A stretch of 64,000 bases of DNA, taken from contig CAKMRJ010000001.1 of assembly GCA_928212115.1 (NCBI GenBank), positions 361,506,289-361,570,288 of the forward strand, in the 5' to 3' direction. This DNA comes from Lactuca virosa. Lineage: Eukaryota; Streptophyta; Magnoliopsida; Asterales; Asteraceae. A program made the translations under genes and the position numbers. Positions 36,601 through 48,536 of this stretch are shown here, piece by piece; the stretch's first letter is position 1; every line of letters begins with the position of its first letter. The notes under the pieces were generated by a model. The model saw only the letters and a list, made by a program, of their open reading frames with translations. It was not told the DNA's origin and made no database searches.

Positions 36601-36833
36601 TGATTATATTCTTTTTGAGTTTTGACTGTTCTGTTCGTTCCAGAGTGAACAAATGGTCCGAGCGTGATAGCTTCCCAGATGAGATAGCCACTATCTTCAG
36701 ATCCAACTATGTAATCTTCAAAGTGATGCGCCCATACTTCATAGTATTGAGTGTAAAGAATGGGAACCCTTGTAGTGGATCCAATGTTGTTGGAGATGTT
36801 GATGGGATTAGTTTGATTATCGTCGTGAGACAT
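33693..36833 (-). pseudogene. gag: Element C Gag, long, with coiled coil and damaged zinc knuckle
   Basis: One minus-strand frame from ATG 36833 (MSHDDNQTNP) to 33693 spans about 1046 codons. It is broken by stops at 36456-36458, 35952-35954 and 35019-35021 and again near 34870-34880. The N-terminal part (YYEVWAHHFEDYI, then FMNGLRPEWMAVV and AKLVGILKSHE) is typical of copia Gag. The zinc knuckle near 35840-35890 reads YNYCHGKNHFAKDC: the first Cys is Tyr, so only three of four ligands remain. A charged heptad-like region at 35150-35400 suggests a coiled coil. The tail ends PGPKKLWVPK, like element B. A Gag this long fits Sirevirus-like elements. Confidence 0.85.
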
Positions 36834-37008
36834 GATGAGCCTTTTCTTGAAACTGCTAGAATCAGACCTGTAAACTTGAGATTAGGGTTTTATCAAACAC
36901 AAGAGTTACCATCGACAGGAAGAAGACGGCTTCTTTATATTTGATAGAAGTGGAAACCCTTAAGAATTCTTCAAACAGAAGGAATGTGTATTGATTACAC
37001 AGTCTCCT

Positions 37009-37020
37009 GCTCTGATACCA
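37009..37020 (-). promoter_or_regulatory. Primer binding site of element C
   Basis: The minus strand reads TGGTATCAGAGC, two bases from the LTR end. It matches initiator tRNA-Met. Confidence 0.92.
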
Positions 37021-37022
37021 AT

Positions 37023-37332
37023 TGTTAGAGCAAAGTTCTAGTAGGATCGATTGATTCTTAGCAGAAAAACTATAAACAATGTAATGAAGAACACAAGAAT
37101 GGTTTAACTGATGTTGAATGATTAAACTTTAACACCTCAGAAGAGCTCGATTAAGAACTTCGACTGTAAAGGTGTTTAGGGTTACAAAGTAATAATAACA
37201 ATAATCACCGTTGTATCTAAGGCATACATGCATGCACTATTTATAGCTTAACCCTAATCATTAATCACGGATGGACAGACCCAATCCGGATATATAAAAT
37301 ACAGCCCATGACACAACACTAAATACCCAACA
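37023..37332 (-). repeat. Element C 5' LTR (310 bp)
   Basis: The plus strand reads TGTTAGAGC...ACCCAACA. It is bounded on the left by the PBS and on the right by the TSD TCATA at 37333-37337. Confidence 0.95.
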
Positions 37333-38523
37333 TCATACATGGACACCATAAGCCACTACCATGTGGACCGATGGCCCATATGTCATACATGGACACCATA
37401 AGCCACTACCATGTTGACCAATGGCCCATATGTCATACATGGACACCATAAGCCACTACTATGTCGACCAATGGCCCATATGTCATACATGGACACCATA
37501 AGCCACTACCATGTGGACCGATGGCCTATATGTCATACATGGACACCATAAGCCACTACCATGTCGACAGATGGCCCATATGTCATACATGAACACCATA
37601 AGCCACTACCATGTCGACCAATGGCCCATAAGTCATACATCGACACCATAAGCCACTACCATGTGGACCGATGGCCCATATGTCATACATGGACACCATA
37701 AGGCACTACCATGTGGACCGATGTCCCATATGTCATACATTGACACCATAAGCCACTACCATGTCGACCAATGCCCCATATGTCATACATGGACACCATA
37801 AGCCACTACAATGTGGACCGATGGCCCATATGTCATACATGGACACCATAAATCACTACCATGTCGACCGATGGCCCATATATCATACATGGACACCATA
37901 AGCCACTACCATGTCGACCAATGGCCCATATGTCATCCATGGACACAATAAGCGACTACCATGTGGACCAATGGCCCATATGTCATACATGGACACCATA
38001 AGCCACTACCATGTCGACCAATGGCCCATATGTCATACATGGATACCATAATCCACTACCATGTCGACCGATGGCCCATATGTCATACATGGACACCATA
38101 AGCTACTACCATGTCGACCAATGGCCCATATATCATCCATGGACACAATAAGCCACTACCAGGTGGACCAATGGCCCATATGTCATACATGGACACCATA
38201 AGCCACTGCCATGTCGACCAATGGCCCATATGTCATACATGGACACCATAAGCCACTACCATGTGGACCGATGGCCCATATGTCATACATGGACACCATA
38301 AGCCACTGCCATGTCGACCAATGGCCCATATGTCATACATGGACACCATAAGCCACTACCATGTCGACCAATGGCCCATATGTCATCCATATGTCAACCA
38401 TGGACACCATAAGCCATTACCATGTGGACCGATCAACCATATGTCATCCATGGACACAATAACCCACTACCATGTTGACCAATGACCCATATGTCATCCA
38501 TGGACACCATAAGCCACTACCAT
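37333..38523. repeat. 50-bp satellite array, right part
   Basis: About 24 further units of the same 50-bp monomer, continuing immediately after element C with the TSD TCATA shared at the junction. Divergent units (GATCAACC variants) appear again near 38380-38450 at the outer edge. It ends about 600 bases before the CACTA-type gene. Confidence 0.92.
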
Positions 38524-39129
38524 ATATATTGACATGACCCGTACGTCTTTTGTATATAAATTTCGGTTTAAACAGAAAAGCATAAAGATGTGTAGTTTAT
38601 TAATGTTTAGTCCTCATATATAATTTGAAGTTAAAATTATACTATGAACACATCGTTAGTGTATGTTCTTTCTTGACGTTATTTATATGTATATACCCTA
38701 TCTATCAATCTGTAACTACTTTAAATAAATTTGAATTACTAAATATTTAGCGGTAATTAGCACAGTTCAAATTTTTTATTAGCGGAGGTTCAAAGTATTT
38801 CACAATTCGTTTCCCTCCAACCTACACACGTTTACGCTGCATATTAGGGTACGTTTACCGATTAGAAATAGGGTTTATATTTTGTGTAATCATCAACTCT
38901 GGCGGCTAATTGATCGAAATATTTGTTCATTATACGTTTGTGCACTGACTTTGGCGATATAGGTTGTCACTCATCTAATTTTTTTTAATTTAATTACTGT
39001 TGTTGTGATGATCGATCGTTTTTTGTTCTCTGATCATCTTCATGTAAATTGGTTTTGATTGTATTCAATAGTTTGCATGCAAAGTAATGCCTTCATATAT
39101 AATTTATTTTTATTGTTTGTGTCAGAAAG
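38524..39129 (+). other. Region between satellite and CACTA-type gene
   Basis: AT-rich with no ORF. Probably 5' untranslated and promoter sequence of the transposase-like gene. No CACTA left terminus is visible here. Confidence 0.4.
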
Positions 39130-40598
39130 ATGTCGACCTCGAAAGCAAAAGGAGCATCCGGTGTGAAGCCAACTAAATTCATTGCACCACAAGTTATGAA
39201 ACGCAACAGGATTTCTGCTGCAAAATTCATAAACAGACAGTTACAAGATGAAGAAATCGACTTGCCAATACCAACAACCACATCAAAAGCACCTATAACA
39301 TATACCAACAAAACCCCTAAACCTATATCATTAACATCACGCATGACTACGACTTCCTCGTCATCACTTAAAGCATCCATACCCTCCTTAGAAAAAACAT
39401 TTAAAACTTCAAAAACTGGAACAATACAATCGTCAACACGAACATCAATAACGAAAACTTCATAACCTACATCATCTAAACCATCATCAACACCAACACC
39501 CACTACCACATCATCAACACCTATATCTACTACCACAACCTCAAAACCTGCATCTACACTACCATCCTCCACAACTACAATAACTACCACACACTCCTTA
39601 AGTAAAGGAACTACCACATCCTCAACATATACATCTATCCCAACACCTACCCCAGAATATACCCCATCAACAACACCTATCCTAGAATCTACCCCATCAC
39701 GAACACAACCACCCATGAATGGATTTGTAGTGGAAAGTGTAAAAGGTGAAAACAATTCCTCTGAAGATTGTGGACCAGATGGACGTTTTAATGTTCATGT
39801 TTGGAAAAATACGTGAGTTACCAATTCAAATCTTAATTACAACTTCTTTTTATGTATTAAATTTTGGTTTACACCTACATATCCATTCATAACTTAACAC
39901 ATCACATGATTACTTGCAGGCTAATGCCACCAGGCCCTTGTGCACACATTATTAGTCAGTCCTTTAAACAAAGAGTAGATCCAGAAGGGTACGCTTGGGT
40001 ACAAGTAAGCAAAGAAATGCGCGAATTATATTGGGAGGAGTTTCAGGTAACTATAAGTGATAAATTGTTGTTTGGTAAACATTTACACTTCAACTTATGT
40101 TTATATTGTTAATGTGTAGAAAAATGTTATTGGGATGAGACAATAGACTCGCTAGTGAGGCAAGCTTGGGCAAGGAAAGCGGCACAAAGTTATGGTCAAT
40201 ATCTCTTCAACATGAGGAGCCCAAAAAGAAACAAACATGGCTTTAAACCAACTCATATTCCATAGGAAGTTTGGAACTCCTGGAAATTAAAATGGAATGC
40301 AGAAGAATACAAGCTAAAATATGAGCAGAACAAGAAAAATAGGCGTAACGGTGTGGCTGATGGAGTAGCAAAACCTACACATAACGCTGGATCCGCATGT
40401 CATTTGAAGATAGCTTCTGATTTGGTAATTTTTTAAATGGTACATCGTATCAATGTTTGCATATGTTTATGTGTATATTTGACTTTTTATATGGTATTTA
40501 TGCAGAAGAGGAAATTAGAACATTAGCCACCCCATAGTGAATTGTTCCTATATATACACACTAAGAATCATGATGGAGTCACTTTCACAAATGAAAAA

Positions 40599-42218
40599 TG
40601 TAACGACGTGAATTTTCAAACAAACTTTTAATTTTTAAAACACATTAAATTCTCATTTCACACTCTCAAAAACACAAGTGTCCAACATAACAATCATATC
40701 ACAATGTAATTCACAATCCCAGAATCATAAAAACGTCTTCCGCCTGTATGTACAATCATGCCGGTGCCTTGCCGCGATCCTCGGAACTACCTGAAACACA
40801 TAACACATAACACGGTAAGCATAAAGCTTAGTGAGTTCCCCAAAATAAAACACACATCACATCAGCCACTCAAGGCTATAACTCAATAAGACCCTCCGGT
40901 CAATGTGTCTTAGTAGAAACCTCCGGTCCCACAACTCAAATGGACCCTCTGGCCCCTCAACTCAGCAGCTTAATATAATACACAGTAAGCATATCACAAA
41001 CAAATAGCAGGATATCTCAATACACCGCTGATTCACATAAGACCCTTTGGTCACACATAAATTACCACACAATGTAACTATAGTGAGAAGACTCACCTCA
41101 TAAGCTAGCAAATGAAAACCTTAAACTCGGAATCTCGAACTCTACCCACCAGTCTAGGCTCAGCCTAGCACATAGTAATTATCCCTAATTAATATTGGCT
41201 CTGAAGAACTAGACTAACTCTTTTACACTCACGGAAGGGTGAAAAAGACCATTTTACCCCTCCATAGGCTTAATAGTCCACAGTTTGACCAAACCCTAAA
41301 AGTCAACAAAAGTAAACGGCAGGGAGTACGTTGCACGTACTCGGGGATGCACAACCCCTACGCCGCGTGTACTGGGATTACGCCCAGCGTACGCCCCAGT
41401 TTCACTCTTCTCACATTTTTGGTCTTAACCAATTAAGACATAGGCTCATATCTCGGATCTGGACTCTCTAATGTCTCTTAATCCATAAAGTCATTGACTT
41501 TAAGCCTTTGCATGGCTGATTAGGCACCATCCTTCAAAATATACACTCTTTTGTCTCAAGGATCTCATAACTCATGCATGGAGTGATTTCACCAACCAAT
41601 ATTGGAATTTTATGACATAACACTACTCATACACTCAAAAGGGGTTGGTCCTAGTCTCTGGAGTTCAAGATCTCATCAAGACTCCACCTTTTTGGGACAA
41701 AACACTAAAATGCTTAAATAACATGCTCATAACAAAGGAAAGGCAAAGTATGAAGCTTTATACCTCAATAAGAAGCTTCCCACTCAGATTTACTCGGATC
41801 TAGAAGCTTGGACTAAACTCCTCCTTCTTCAAGACCTTCTCTTCTCTTCAAAACCACACAAACACTCTCAAGGCTCAAACACACACACACACACACAAGC
41901 TGTAGAACAGAGGTTAGGGCACTCTTAGGGTTTTCTATCTGGGAATGGTGGCCAGAAATGAGGCCGTAATATCCCTTATATAGGGGAATCACTCTAAAAT
42001 AGGGTTTGCACTCTGGGCCTAGTACGCCCAGCGTACTCACGGGTACGCCCAGCGTACTAGGTGGTCTCCGAATCACATGCACGCTGACGAGTAGGCTAAG
42101 CGTACGCCTCAGGTACGCCTTGCGTACTTGTTTTTCACTCTTTGATAATAAGGACCAAAAATGACAATAGCTCAATAGATCAAGGTTCTCGAAGTATACC
42201 TGGACTCGGGATGTTACA
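40599..42218 (-). repeat. Element E 3' LTR (1620 bp)
   Basis: TGTAAC...GTTACA. In transcription sense it has dyads GTACGCCCAGCGTAC (42043-42057, 42022-42036) and a related GTACGCCTTGCGTAC (42113-42127) upstream of a TATA box at about 41976-41984. A 19-bp hairpin lies at 41324-41342. Four GACC-N4-GGTC-like motifs lie at 40890-41060 in the R/U5 part. Confidence 0.9.
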
Positions 42219-42232
42219 ATCTCCCCCACTAG
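42219..42232 (-). promoter_or_regulatory. Polypurine tract of element E
   Basis: The minus strand reads CTAGTGGGGGAGAT immediately before the TGTAACATCCC start of the 3' LTR. Confidence 0.8.
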
Positions 42233-42234
42233 AA

Positions 42235-45200
42235 TCAGACTTCGCCCTCGAAGTCATGCTCCTCAAATAGCTCTGGATGCTGCTCCCGCATCTTGGACTC
42301 CGGCTCCCAAGTCATCTCGGACCCTTTCCGATGTTGCCACTGAACCTGAACCAGGGGCACCTGTTTGTTCCTCAAAACCTTCACGTTTCGATCCATAATC
42401 GCGATCGGTCTCTCGATATAATTCAGGCTCGCATCCACCTGAATGTCCTCTAGTGGCACTACTGCCGTCTCATCGGCCACACATTTCCTCAACTGAGACA
42501 CATGGAAGGTGTTATGGATCTGGCTCAACTCCGCATATAGCTCCAAGTGGTATGCTACCTTACCCACTCTAGCGGTCACCCTGAAAGGACCGATGTATCG
42601 GGGCCCATACTTACCCCTCTTCCTGCACCGTATTACCCCTTTCCACGGGGATACCCTAAGGAGAACGAAATCTCCCACCTGAAACTCGAGTTCGGATCGT
42701 CGCCTGTCCGCGTAACTCTTCTGGCGACTCTGAGCGATCAGGTAATCTCTGTCTGACCTGCTGAATCTGCTCAGTCGTCTTCAGCACTATCTCAGTGCCA
42801 CCCATCACTCGCTGCCCTACCTATCCCCAACAGATGGGGGTCCGACACCTCCTCCCATAAAGGAACTCAAAAGGAGGCATGCCGATACTGGAATGGTGGC
42901 TGTTGTTGTAAGAAAACTCAGCCAGGGGGAGATATGTGTCCCAACTTCCACCAAAGTCCATAACACATGCTCGAAGCATGTCCTCGAGTGTCTGAGTCAT
43001 CCGCTCACTCTGTCCTTCTGTCCGTGGGTGGTAGGCTGTGCTAAAATGCAATCACGTACCCAACTCCTCATGGAACTTCTTCCAAAATCTGGAAGTAAAT
43101 CGCACATCCCGATCTGACACTATAGATATCGGCACCCCATGCCGAGCTACCACCTCTCTCACATATATCTCTGCCATCTTCTCTACAGAAGAGCTCTCAC
43201 TAATAGCAAGAAAGTGAGCGCTCTTCGTCAACCGGTCCACAATCACCCAAATCGCGTCAACACCCCGCGCGGTCCTCGACAACTTGGTGATAAAATACAT
43301 AGAAATTTGTTCCCACTTCCACTGGGGAAGCTCCAGTGGCTGCAACATGCCATGAGGACGCTGCTGCTCGGCCTTAACCCAACGACAGGTAAAGTACCTC
43401 TCGATTACCCACGCAACGTCCCTCTTCATACAGGGCCACCAATAATCTCTATTCAGGTCCAAATACATTTTAGTGGCCCTGGGATGGATCGAGAATCTCG
43501 ATCTATGCGCCTCCTCCATTAGTGTACGTCGAGCTCTGCCGGTATAGGGCACCCAAATCCTCCCTTGAAAGGTCATAAGTCCTCGGCTGTCCCTCACAAA
43601 CTCGGACACCTGCCCAATCACCCGCTCTCTCTTGCGGTTCTCTGGTCTCACGGCCTCCGCCTGGGCTTCTCGAATGATATCTAAAACTGGAGTCATCACT
43701 GTCATCCTCATATACACATCTCAGATCAGAGTACTCTCTGCTCTACAGCTCAAGGCGTCGGCTACCATATTAGCCTTGCCTGGATGGTACAGGATCTCGC
43801 AGTCGTAATCTTTCACCACATCCAACCATCTCCTCTGTCTCATGTTAAGGTTGGGCTTATCCATAAGATACTTCAAACTCTTGTGGTCCGTGTATATGGT
43901 ACATCGAACCCCATACAGATAGTGACACCAGATCTTGAGGGAAAACACCACTGCCCCCAGCTCCAGATCGTGGGTGAGATATCTCGTCTCATGAGGCTTC
44001 AACTGCCTCGATGCGTATGCTATCACGTGCCCTCTCTGCATCAGTACCGCACCCATGCCCGTAATAGATATGTCGCAATAAACCACAAAATCCTCCATTC
44101 CCTTCGGAAGAGCCAACACGGGAGCCTCGCACAATCTCTGGCGAAGGGTCTCAAATGAGGTCTGCTGCTCGGGACCCCAAGTAAACGCAACGCCCTTCCG
44201 GGTCAAACTGGTGAGAGGGACGGTAATCTTGGAAAAATCTCTGATAAATCTCCGATAGTATCCGGCCAGTCCCAGAAAACTCCTGATCTCGGTGGGGGAT
44301 CTCGGCACCTCCCACCTCATAACTGCCTTAATCTTGGCCGGATCGACAAAAATACCATTCTGATTAACAAGGTGTCCTAGGAACTGGACCTCTCGTAACC
44401 AGAAATCACACTTGGAGAATTTGGCGTAGAGCCTCTCAGATCTCAATACACCCAAAATATTGTCGATGAACACGAGCACCGAACGATCTAACATGGGTCT
44501 ACACACCCGGTTCATGAGGTCCATGAACGCTGCCGGTGCGTTGGTGAGCCCGAAGGGCATCATAACAAACTCATAGTGCCCATAACGTGTCCTGAAGGAC
44601 GTCTTCTGGACATCCTCCTCGCGGACTCTCATCTGATGATACCCAAACCTCAGATCGATCTTGGAAAACCAAGACGCCCCCTACAACTGATCGAACAAAT
44701 CGTCGATCCTCGGAAGTGGGTAACGGTTCTTGACCGTCAAGTTGTTCAACTCCCGGGAATCAATGCACATCCGGTGTGAACCATCCTTTTTCTTGACAAA
44801 AAGGATCGGGGCTCCCCACGGCGAGCTACTCGGCCTGATAAACCCCTTCCCCACCAGCTCCTGCAGCTGTGAGGATAACTCCTGCATCTCCGGAGGTGCA
44901 AGGCGATAAGGTGCCTTGGAAATAGGCACCGCTCCCGGCATCAAATCGATCTGAAACTCTACCTGCCTCTCGGGAGGCACTCCTGCAACTCCTCGAGAAG
45001 AGCATCTGGAAACTTGCGCACTATCGGAACCTCGGAGATAGAACTCGATCTCTCTGCAGTAGCCCGCGTATCCATCACATATGCCAAAAGTCCCATACAT
45101 ACCTGTTGTAGACTCTGTCTCGCACTGGCGGCCGAACAAAATGCCGACCCTGATTGGGTACCCTCGCCATATATTGTAAGCACTCCCCCACTAGGGTCTC

Positions 45201-45500
45201 GCATGGTCACCAGCTGACGCTCACAGTTGATCATAACTCCAAATCGACTTAACCAGTCCATACCCACGATGACATAGACGTCCCTCATTGCGATCGGTAC
45301 CAGATCTATCGGGAACTCAACTACGAAAATCTCAAGCACACATCCACGAATAACATCAGTCACAAATACCGCATGCTCATCGGCTATTGAAACACTGAGA
45401 GGTCGGCTCAACGCCTGTCATCGGATACTGATGTGACGACTAAATGCTAATGATACAAAGGATCGACTCGCACCCGAGTCAAATAACACCAAGGCAGGCA
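42235..45500 (-). pseudogene. pol: Element E Pol: protease, RT, RNase H, integrase, chromodomain (inactivated)
   Basis: Protease D-S-G-A is encoded at 45469-45480 and VIVGMDWLSRFG further on. RT continues through WGAPILFVKKKDGSHRMCID. The RT catalytic motif reads VFIDNIL, so the second Asp is Asn. It is followed directly by GVLRSERLYAKF, indicating a local deletion of roughly 20-25 codons. RNase H motifs (VYCDISITG, HDLELGAV, IYTDHKSL) remain at 43721-44632. Integrase (43717-42821) has CLTC-type finger damage (YFTC) and its first catalytic Asp replaced by Tyr (ISMYFITKL); SDRDVRF and GQSERMTQ are kept. The C-terminus (42678-42235) has HNTFHVSQLRK and a chromodomain-like WQHRKGSEMTWE. Several frameshifts split the frame. 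Confidence 0.88.
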
Positions 45501-45531
45501 CATAACTCACAAGAAAAGTACCTATACACAA

Positions 45532-46761
45532 TCACAATATAAGCAAAAAATATCTCAAAAGAATATAATAAGAACACGTACCAGCCACGACATCAGGTGC
45601 TGTGCGGACCTCCTCCGCTGTCAGCTGATAGGTTCTCCCACGAACCCTCGGTGTCTCGGCCTTTACTGGCCGAATCTCAGTAGCACGCACACAAGTAGGT
45701 GCATATCCCTGGGCTGATCCGTGCACGAGCTGAGGGCACTCGTCCTTCCGGTGGCCGGTCTGGTTGCAATGAAAGCAAACCGAGAATCCCTTGGGGAAAT
45801 CCTTCGCCATGTGCCCATCCTTGCCACATTTGTAGCAAATCCCCGAACGACAAGAACCCTCGTGACTCTTGCCGCACTTGCCACAAGTGCGGCCCTTCTG
45901 GCCCCCAACTCTGGAATAAGCGGGCTTGGCCCGCTTCGTCGCCGGCTGCGACTGCACTGGTCTCCGGTCCCTCCCCCGGGACTCCTCCTCCTCCTCCTCC
46001 CTGGTCTGCAACTCAAGCTCAATCTCCCTCCTCCTGGCATTGGCCTGAAGCTCGCCAATGTCTTATACGACGAGTTCGCCACGAACTCTCGTATGTCCCT
46101 CCTCAGTATGCTCATATATCGTCTCACACGTGCCTGCTTAGTGGACACATGTTCAGGGCAAAAAATCGTCCTATCATGGAACATCCTCAAAATCTCAGTC
46201 ACTGATTCTGTCTTCTGCTTGAGAGACAAAAACTCCTGTGCCAAACGTTCCCTCTCCACCGAGGGAACGTACTCGTCTCGGAACATCTAACCTCTCCCAT
46301 GTCACTGCAGCATGATCTGCAGGGGTAAAACCAGCTGTCGCAAACTTCCACCAGTCCTTCGCTACCAAGCGAAGCTGGTTCAGTGCAAACCAAACTCTCA
46401 AGTGGTCGGGGCATGAACACGTATAAAAACACCCCACGATATCAGAGATCCACCTCATCGCAGCAATCGGATCTTGCGTCCCATCAAACTCCGGTGGCTT
46501 CGTGTTGCTGAACTCTCGGAACAGCAACGAGTCACCTCCCTGAGGCCTAGCAGCGGCGACGGCTGCAGTGGCCGCGACAACAGCAACCTCAGTGATAGCA
46601 GCGTATCGTTCATCGAACGTCTGTATCAAGGTGGTCTTGATAGACCCAAACATCTCTGGAATCTCTGCTCGGATAGCTGCAGCCACCTCCTCGTGGATCA
46701 TCCTCCGTATCTCCTCATCACTACTCCCACTGCTACCAGGGTTGTGGCGTGTACCCACCAT
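45532..46761 (-). pseudogene. gag: Element E Gag with two zinc knuckles (one damaged)
   Basis: It starts at ATG 46761 (MVGTRHNPGSS). The N-terminal helix-rich part (IRRMIHEEVAAAIRAEIPEM) leads into FSNTKPPEFDG and AMRWISDIVGCF, then WWKFATAGF, typical of chromovirus Gag (Retrotrans_gag type). Frameshifts divide it into overlapping frames (46818-46195, 46286-45663, 46011-45532). The first knuckle CYKCGKDGHMAKDF has Phe in place of the last Cys. The second, CFHCNQTGHRKDEC, is intact. It lies just downstream of the leader and PBS. Confidence 0.85.
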
Positions 46762-47319
46762 GATGTCTCTGAAACACAACACAAAAATCATCAGAGACTC
46801 GCTCGAGCATACACACACTCGATCACCCGCCCCTACTTGTTCCTTAGCATCCTAAGGATTCTTACTTGGAACGCTCACTGATTCGGTGCTTTCAGTAGTA
46901 CGGGCCCAAGTCCTCCTCCTCAGATCCCAATTATAAGTACTCTATGCCTCACTAGCTACTCTCACAGTAGCCCTCTCATTGGCTCGCTCCTGCTAGATAC
47001 TCGTAATCAAAAGAATTCACTGATAGCAGAAATCCCTAGGCTAAGGAAAGACAAATCAGGCCACCCTAGTCCTAATATATGAATTACCTAGCCTATTCTC
47101 TAGCATGCATTATATCTCATAAAATATCTCGTAACACAAAATGAGGGTATTTTGGAAAATCACCGCTCGGGCTCTAGCTGATTGTACACACTGCTCCGAC
47201 TCGTCTTCTCTTAAACTCTTTCTCATTTTTAGAAAAATTTTCTCTTTTAAAAATCTTTCTCAAATCCTTAGTTTGAGTCCAAACACACCCGAGGGTGCAT
47301 CCGAATCCCTCAAACCAAG
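46762..47319 (-). other. Element E leader
   Basis: About 560 bases between the PBS and the gag start. No coding frame and no repeat is evident. Confidence 0.6.
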
Positions 47320-47331
47320 GCTCTGATACCA
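47320..47331 (-). promoter_or_regulatory. Primer binding site of element E
   Basis: The minus strand reads TGGTATCAGAGC, three bases from the 5' LTR end. It matches initiator tRNA-Met. Confidence 0.9.
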
Positions 47332-47334
47332 ACT

Positions 47335-48534
47335 TGTAACGACGTGAATTTTCAAACAAATTTTTCATTTTTAAAACACATTAAATTCTCATTTCACAAT
47401 CTCAAAATCACCAGTGTCCAAAATGATAATCATATCACAATGTAATTCACAATCCTAGAATCATAAAAAGATCTTCCGCCAGTGTGTACAATCATGACGG
47501 TGCCTTGCCGCGATCCTCGAAACTACCTGAAACACATAACACATAACACGGTAAGCATAAAGCTTAGTGAGTTCCCCAAAATACCACACACAACACATCA
47601 GCCACTCGAGGTTATAACTCAATAAGACCCTCCGGTCAATGTGTCTCAATGGAGCCCTCCGGTCCCACAACTCAGATGGACCCTCTGGTCCCTCAACTCA
47701 GCAGCTCAATATAATACACAGTAAGCATATCACAAACAAACAGCGGGATATCTCAATACACCGCTCATTCACATAAGACCCTCTGGTCACACCTAAATTA
47801 CCACACAAGGTAAGTATGGTGAGAAGACTCACCTCGTAAGCTAGCAAATGAAAACCTTGAACTCGGAATCTCGAACTCTACCCACCAGTCTAGCCTCCGC
47901 CTAGCACATAATAATTATCCCTAATTAATATTGGCTCTCAAGAACTAGACTAACTCTTTTACACTCACGGAAGGGTGAAAAGACCATTTTACCCCTCCAT
48001 AGGCTTAATAGTCCACACTTTGACCAAACCCTAAAAGTCAACACAAGTCAACGGCAGGGAGTACGCTGCGCGTACTTGATCTCTACGATGCGCGTACTCG
48101 GCTGCCATGCAGACATTGGGGATGCTCGACCCCTACGCCACACGTACTGGGATTACGCCCAACGTACACCCCCGTTTCACTCTTCTCACATTTTTGGTCT
48201 TAACCAGTTAAGATATAGGCTCATATCTCAGATCTAGACTCTCTAATGTCTCTTAATCCATAAAGTCATTGACTTCAAGCCTTTGCATGGCTGATTAGGC
48301 ACCATCCTCCAAAATATACACTCTTTTGTCTCAAGGATCTCATAACTCATGCATGGAGTGATTTCACCAACCAAGATTGGATTTTTGTGACATAACACTA
48401 CTCATACACTCAAAACCCTAAAATGCTCAAATAACATGCTCATAACAAAGGAAAGGCAAAGTCTGAAGCTTTATACCTCAATAAGAAGCTTCCCACTCAG
48501 ATTTGCTCGGATCTAGAAGCTTGGACTCCAACTC
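47335..48534 (-). repeat. Element E 5' LTR, first segment (interrupted by F)
   Basis: It aligns with 40599-41815 of the other LTR. Relative to the left LTR it lacks about 65-70 bp near 48415. It has extra dyads GTACGCTGCGCGTAC (48061-48075) and TACGATGCGCGTA (48084-48096). It continues at 55864 after element F. Confidence 0.88.
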
Positions 48535-48536
48535 CG

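Larger units (their letters stand above)
24844..37332 (-). mobile_element. Element C: complete but decayed Ty1/copia (Sirevirus-like plan) retrotransposon with third ORF
   Basis: It is 12,489 bp with two 310-bp LTRs (24844-25153 and 37023-37332), TG...CA ends, TSD TCATA on both sides, PBS at 37009-37020 and a PPT at 25154-25166. On the minus strand the order is gag, protease, integrase, RT-RNase H, noncoding block, third ORF. My hand comparison gives about 18 differences between the LTRs (about 6 percent), older than element D. Gag, pol and third ORF all carry stops or frameshifts. Its plan and noncoding block match element B, but the proteins are clearly diverged. Confidence 0.95.

Noticed and set aside
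38261..38485. Reading frame through the 50-bp satellite
   Set aside because: It is a repeat artefact; the 50-bp period is not a multiple of three and the frame has no recognisable domain.
24009..38523. CRISPR-like array
   Set aside because: The 50-bp units are contiguous with no unique spacers and the context is a plant genome.
39093..39755. 220-codon minus-strand frame rich in Val/Asp/Gly
   Set aside because: It is the antisense of the Thr/Pro-rich low-complexity exon of the CACTA-type gene.
45699..46290. Plus-strand frames opposite element E gag
   Set aside because: They are antisense shadows of a GC-rich gag with zinc knuckles on the minus strand.
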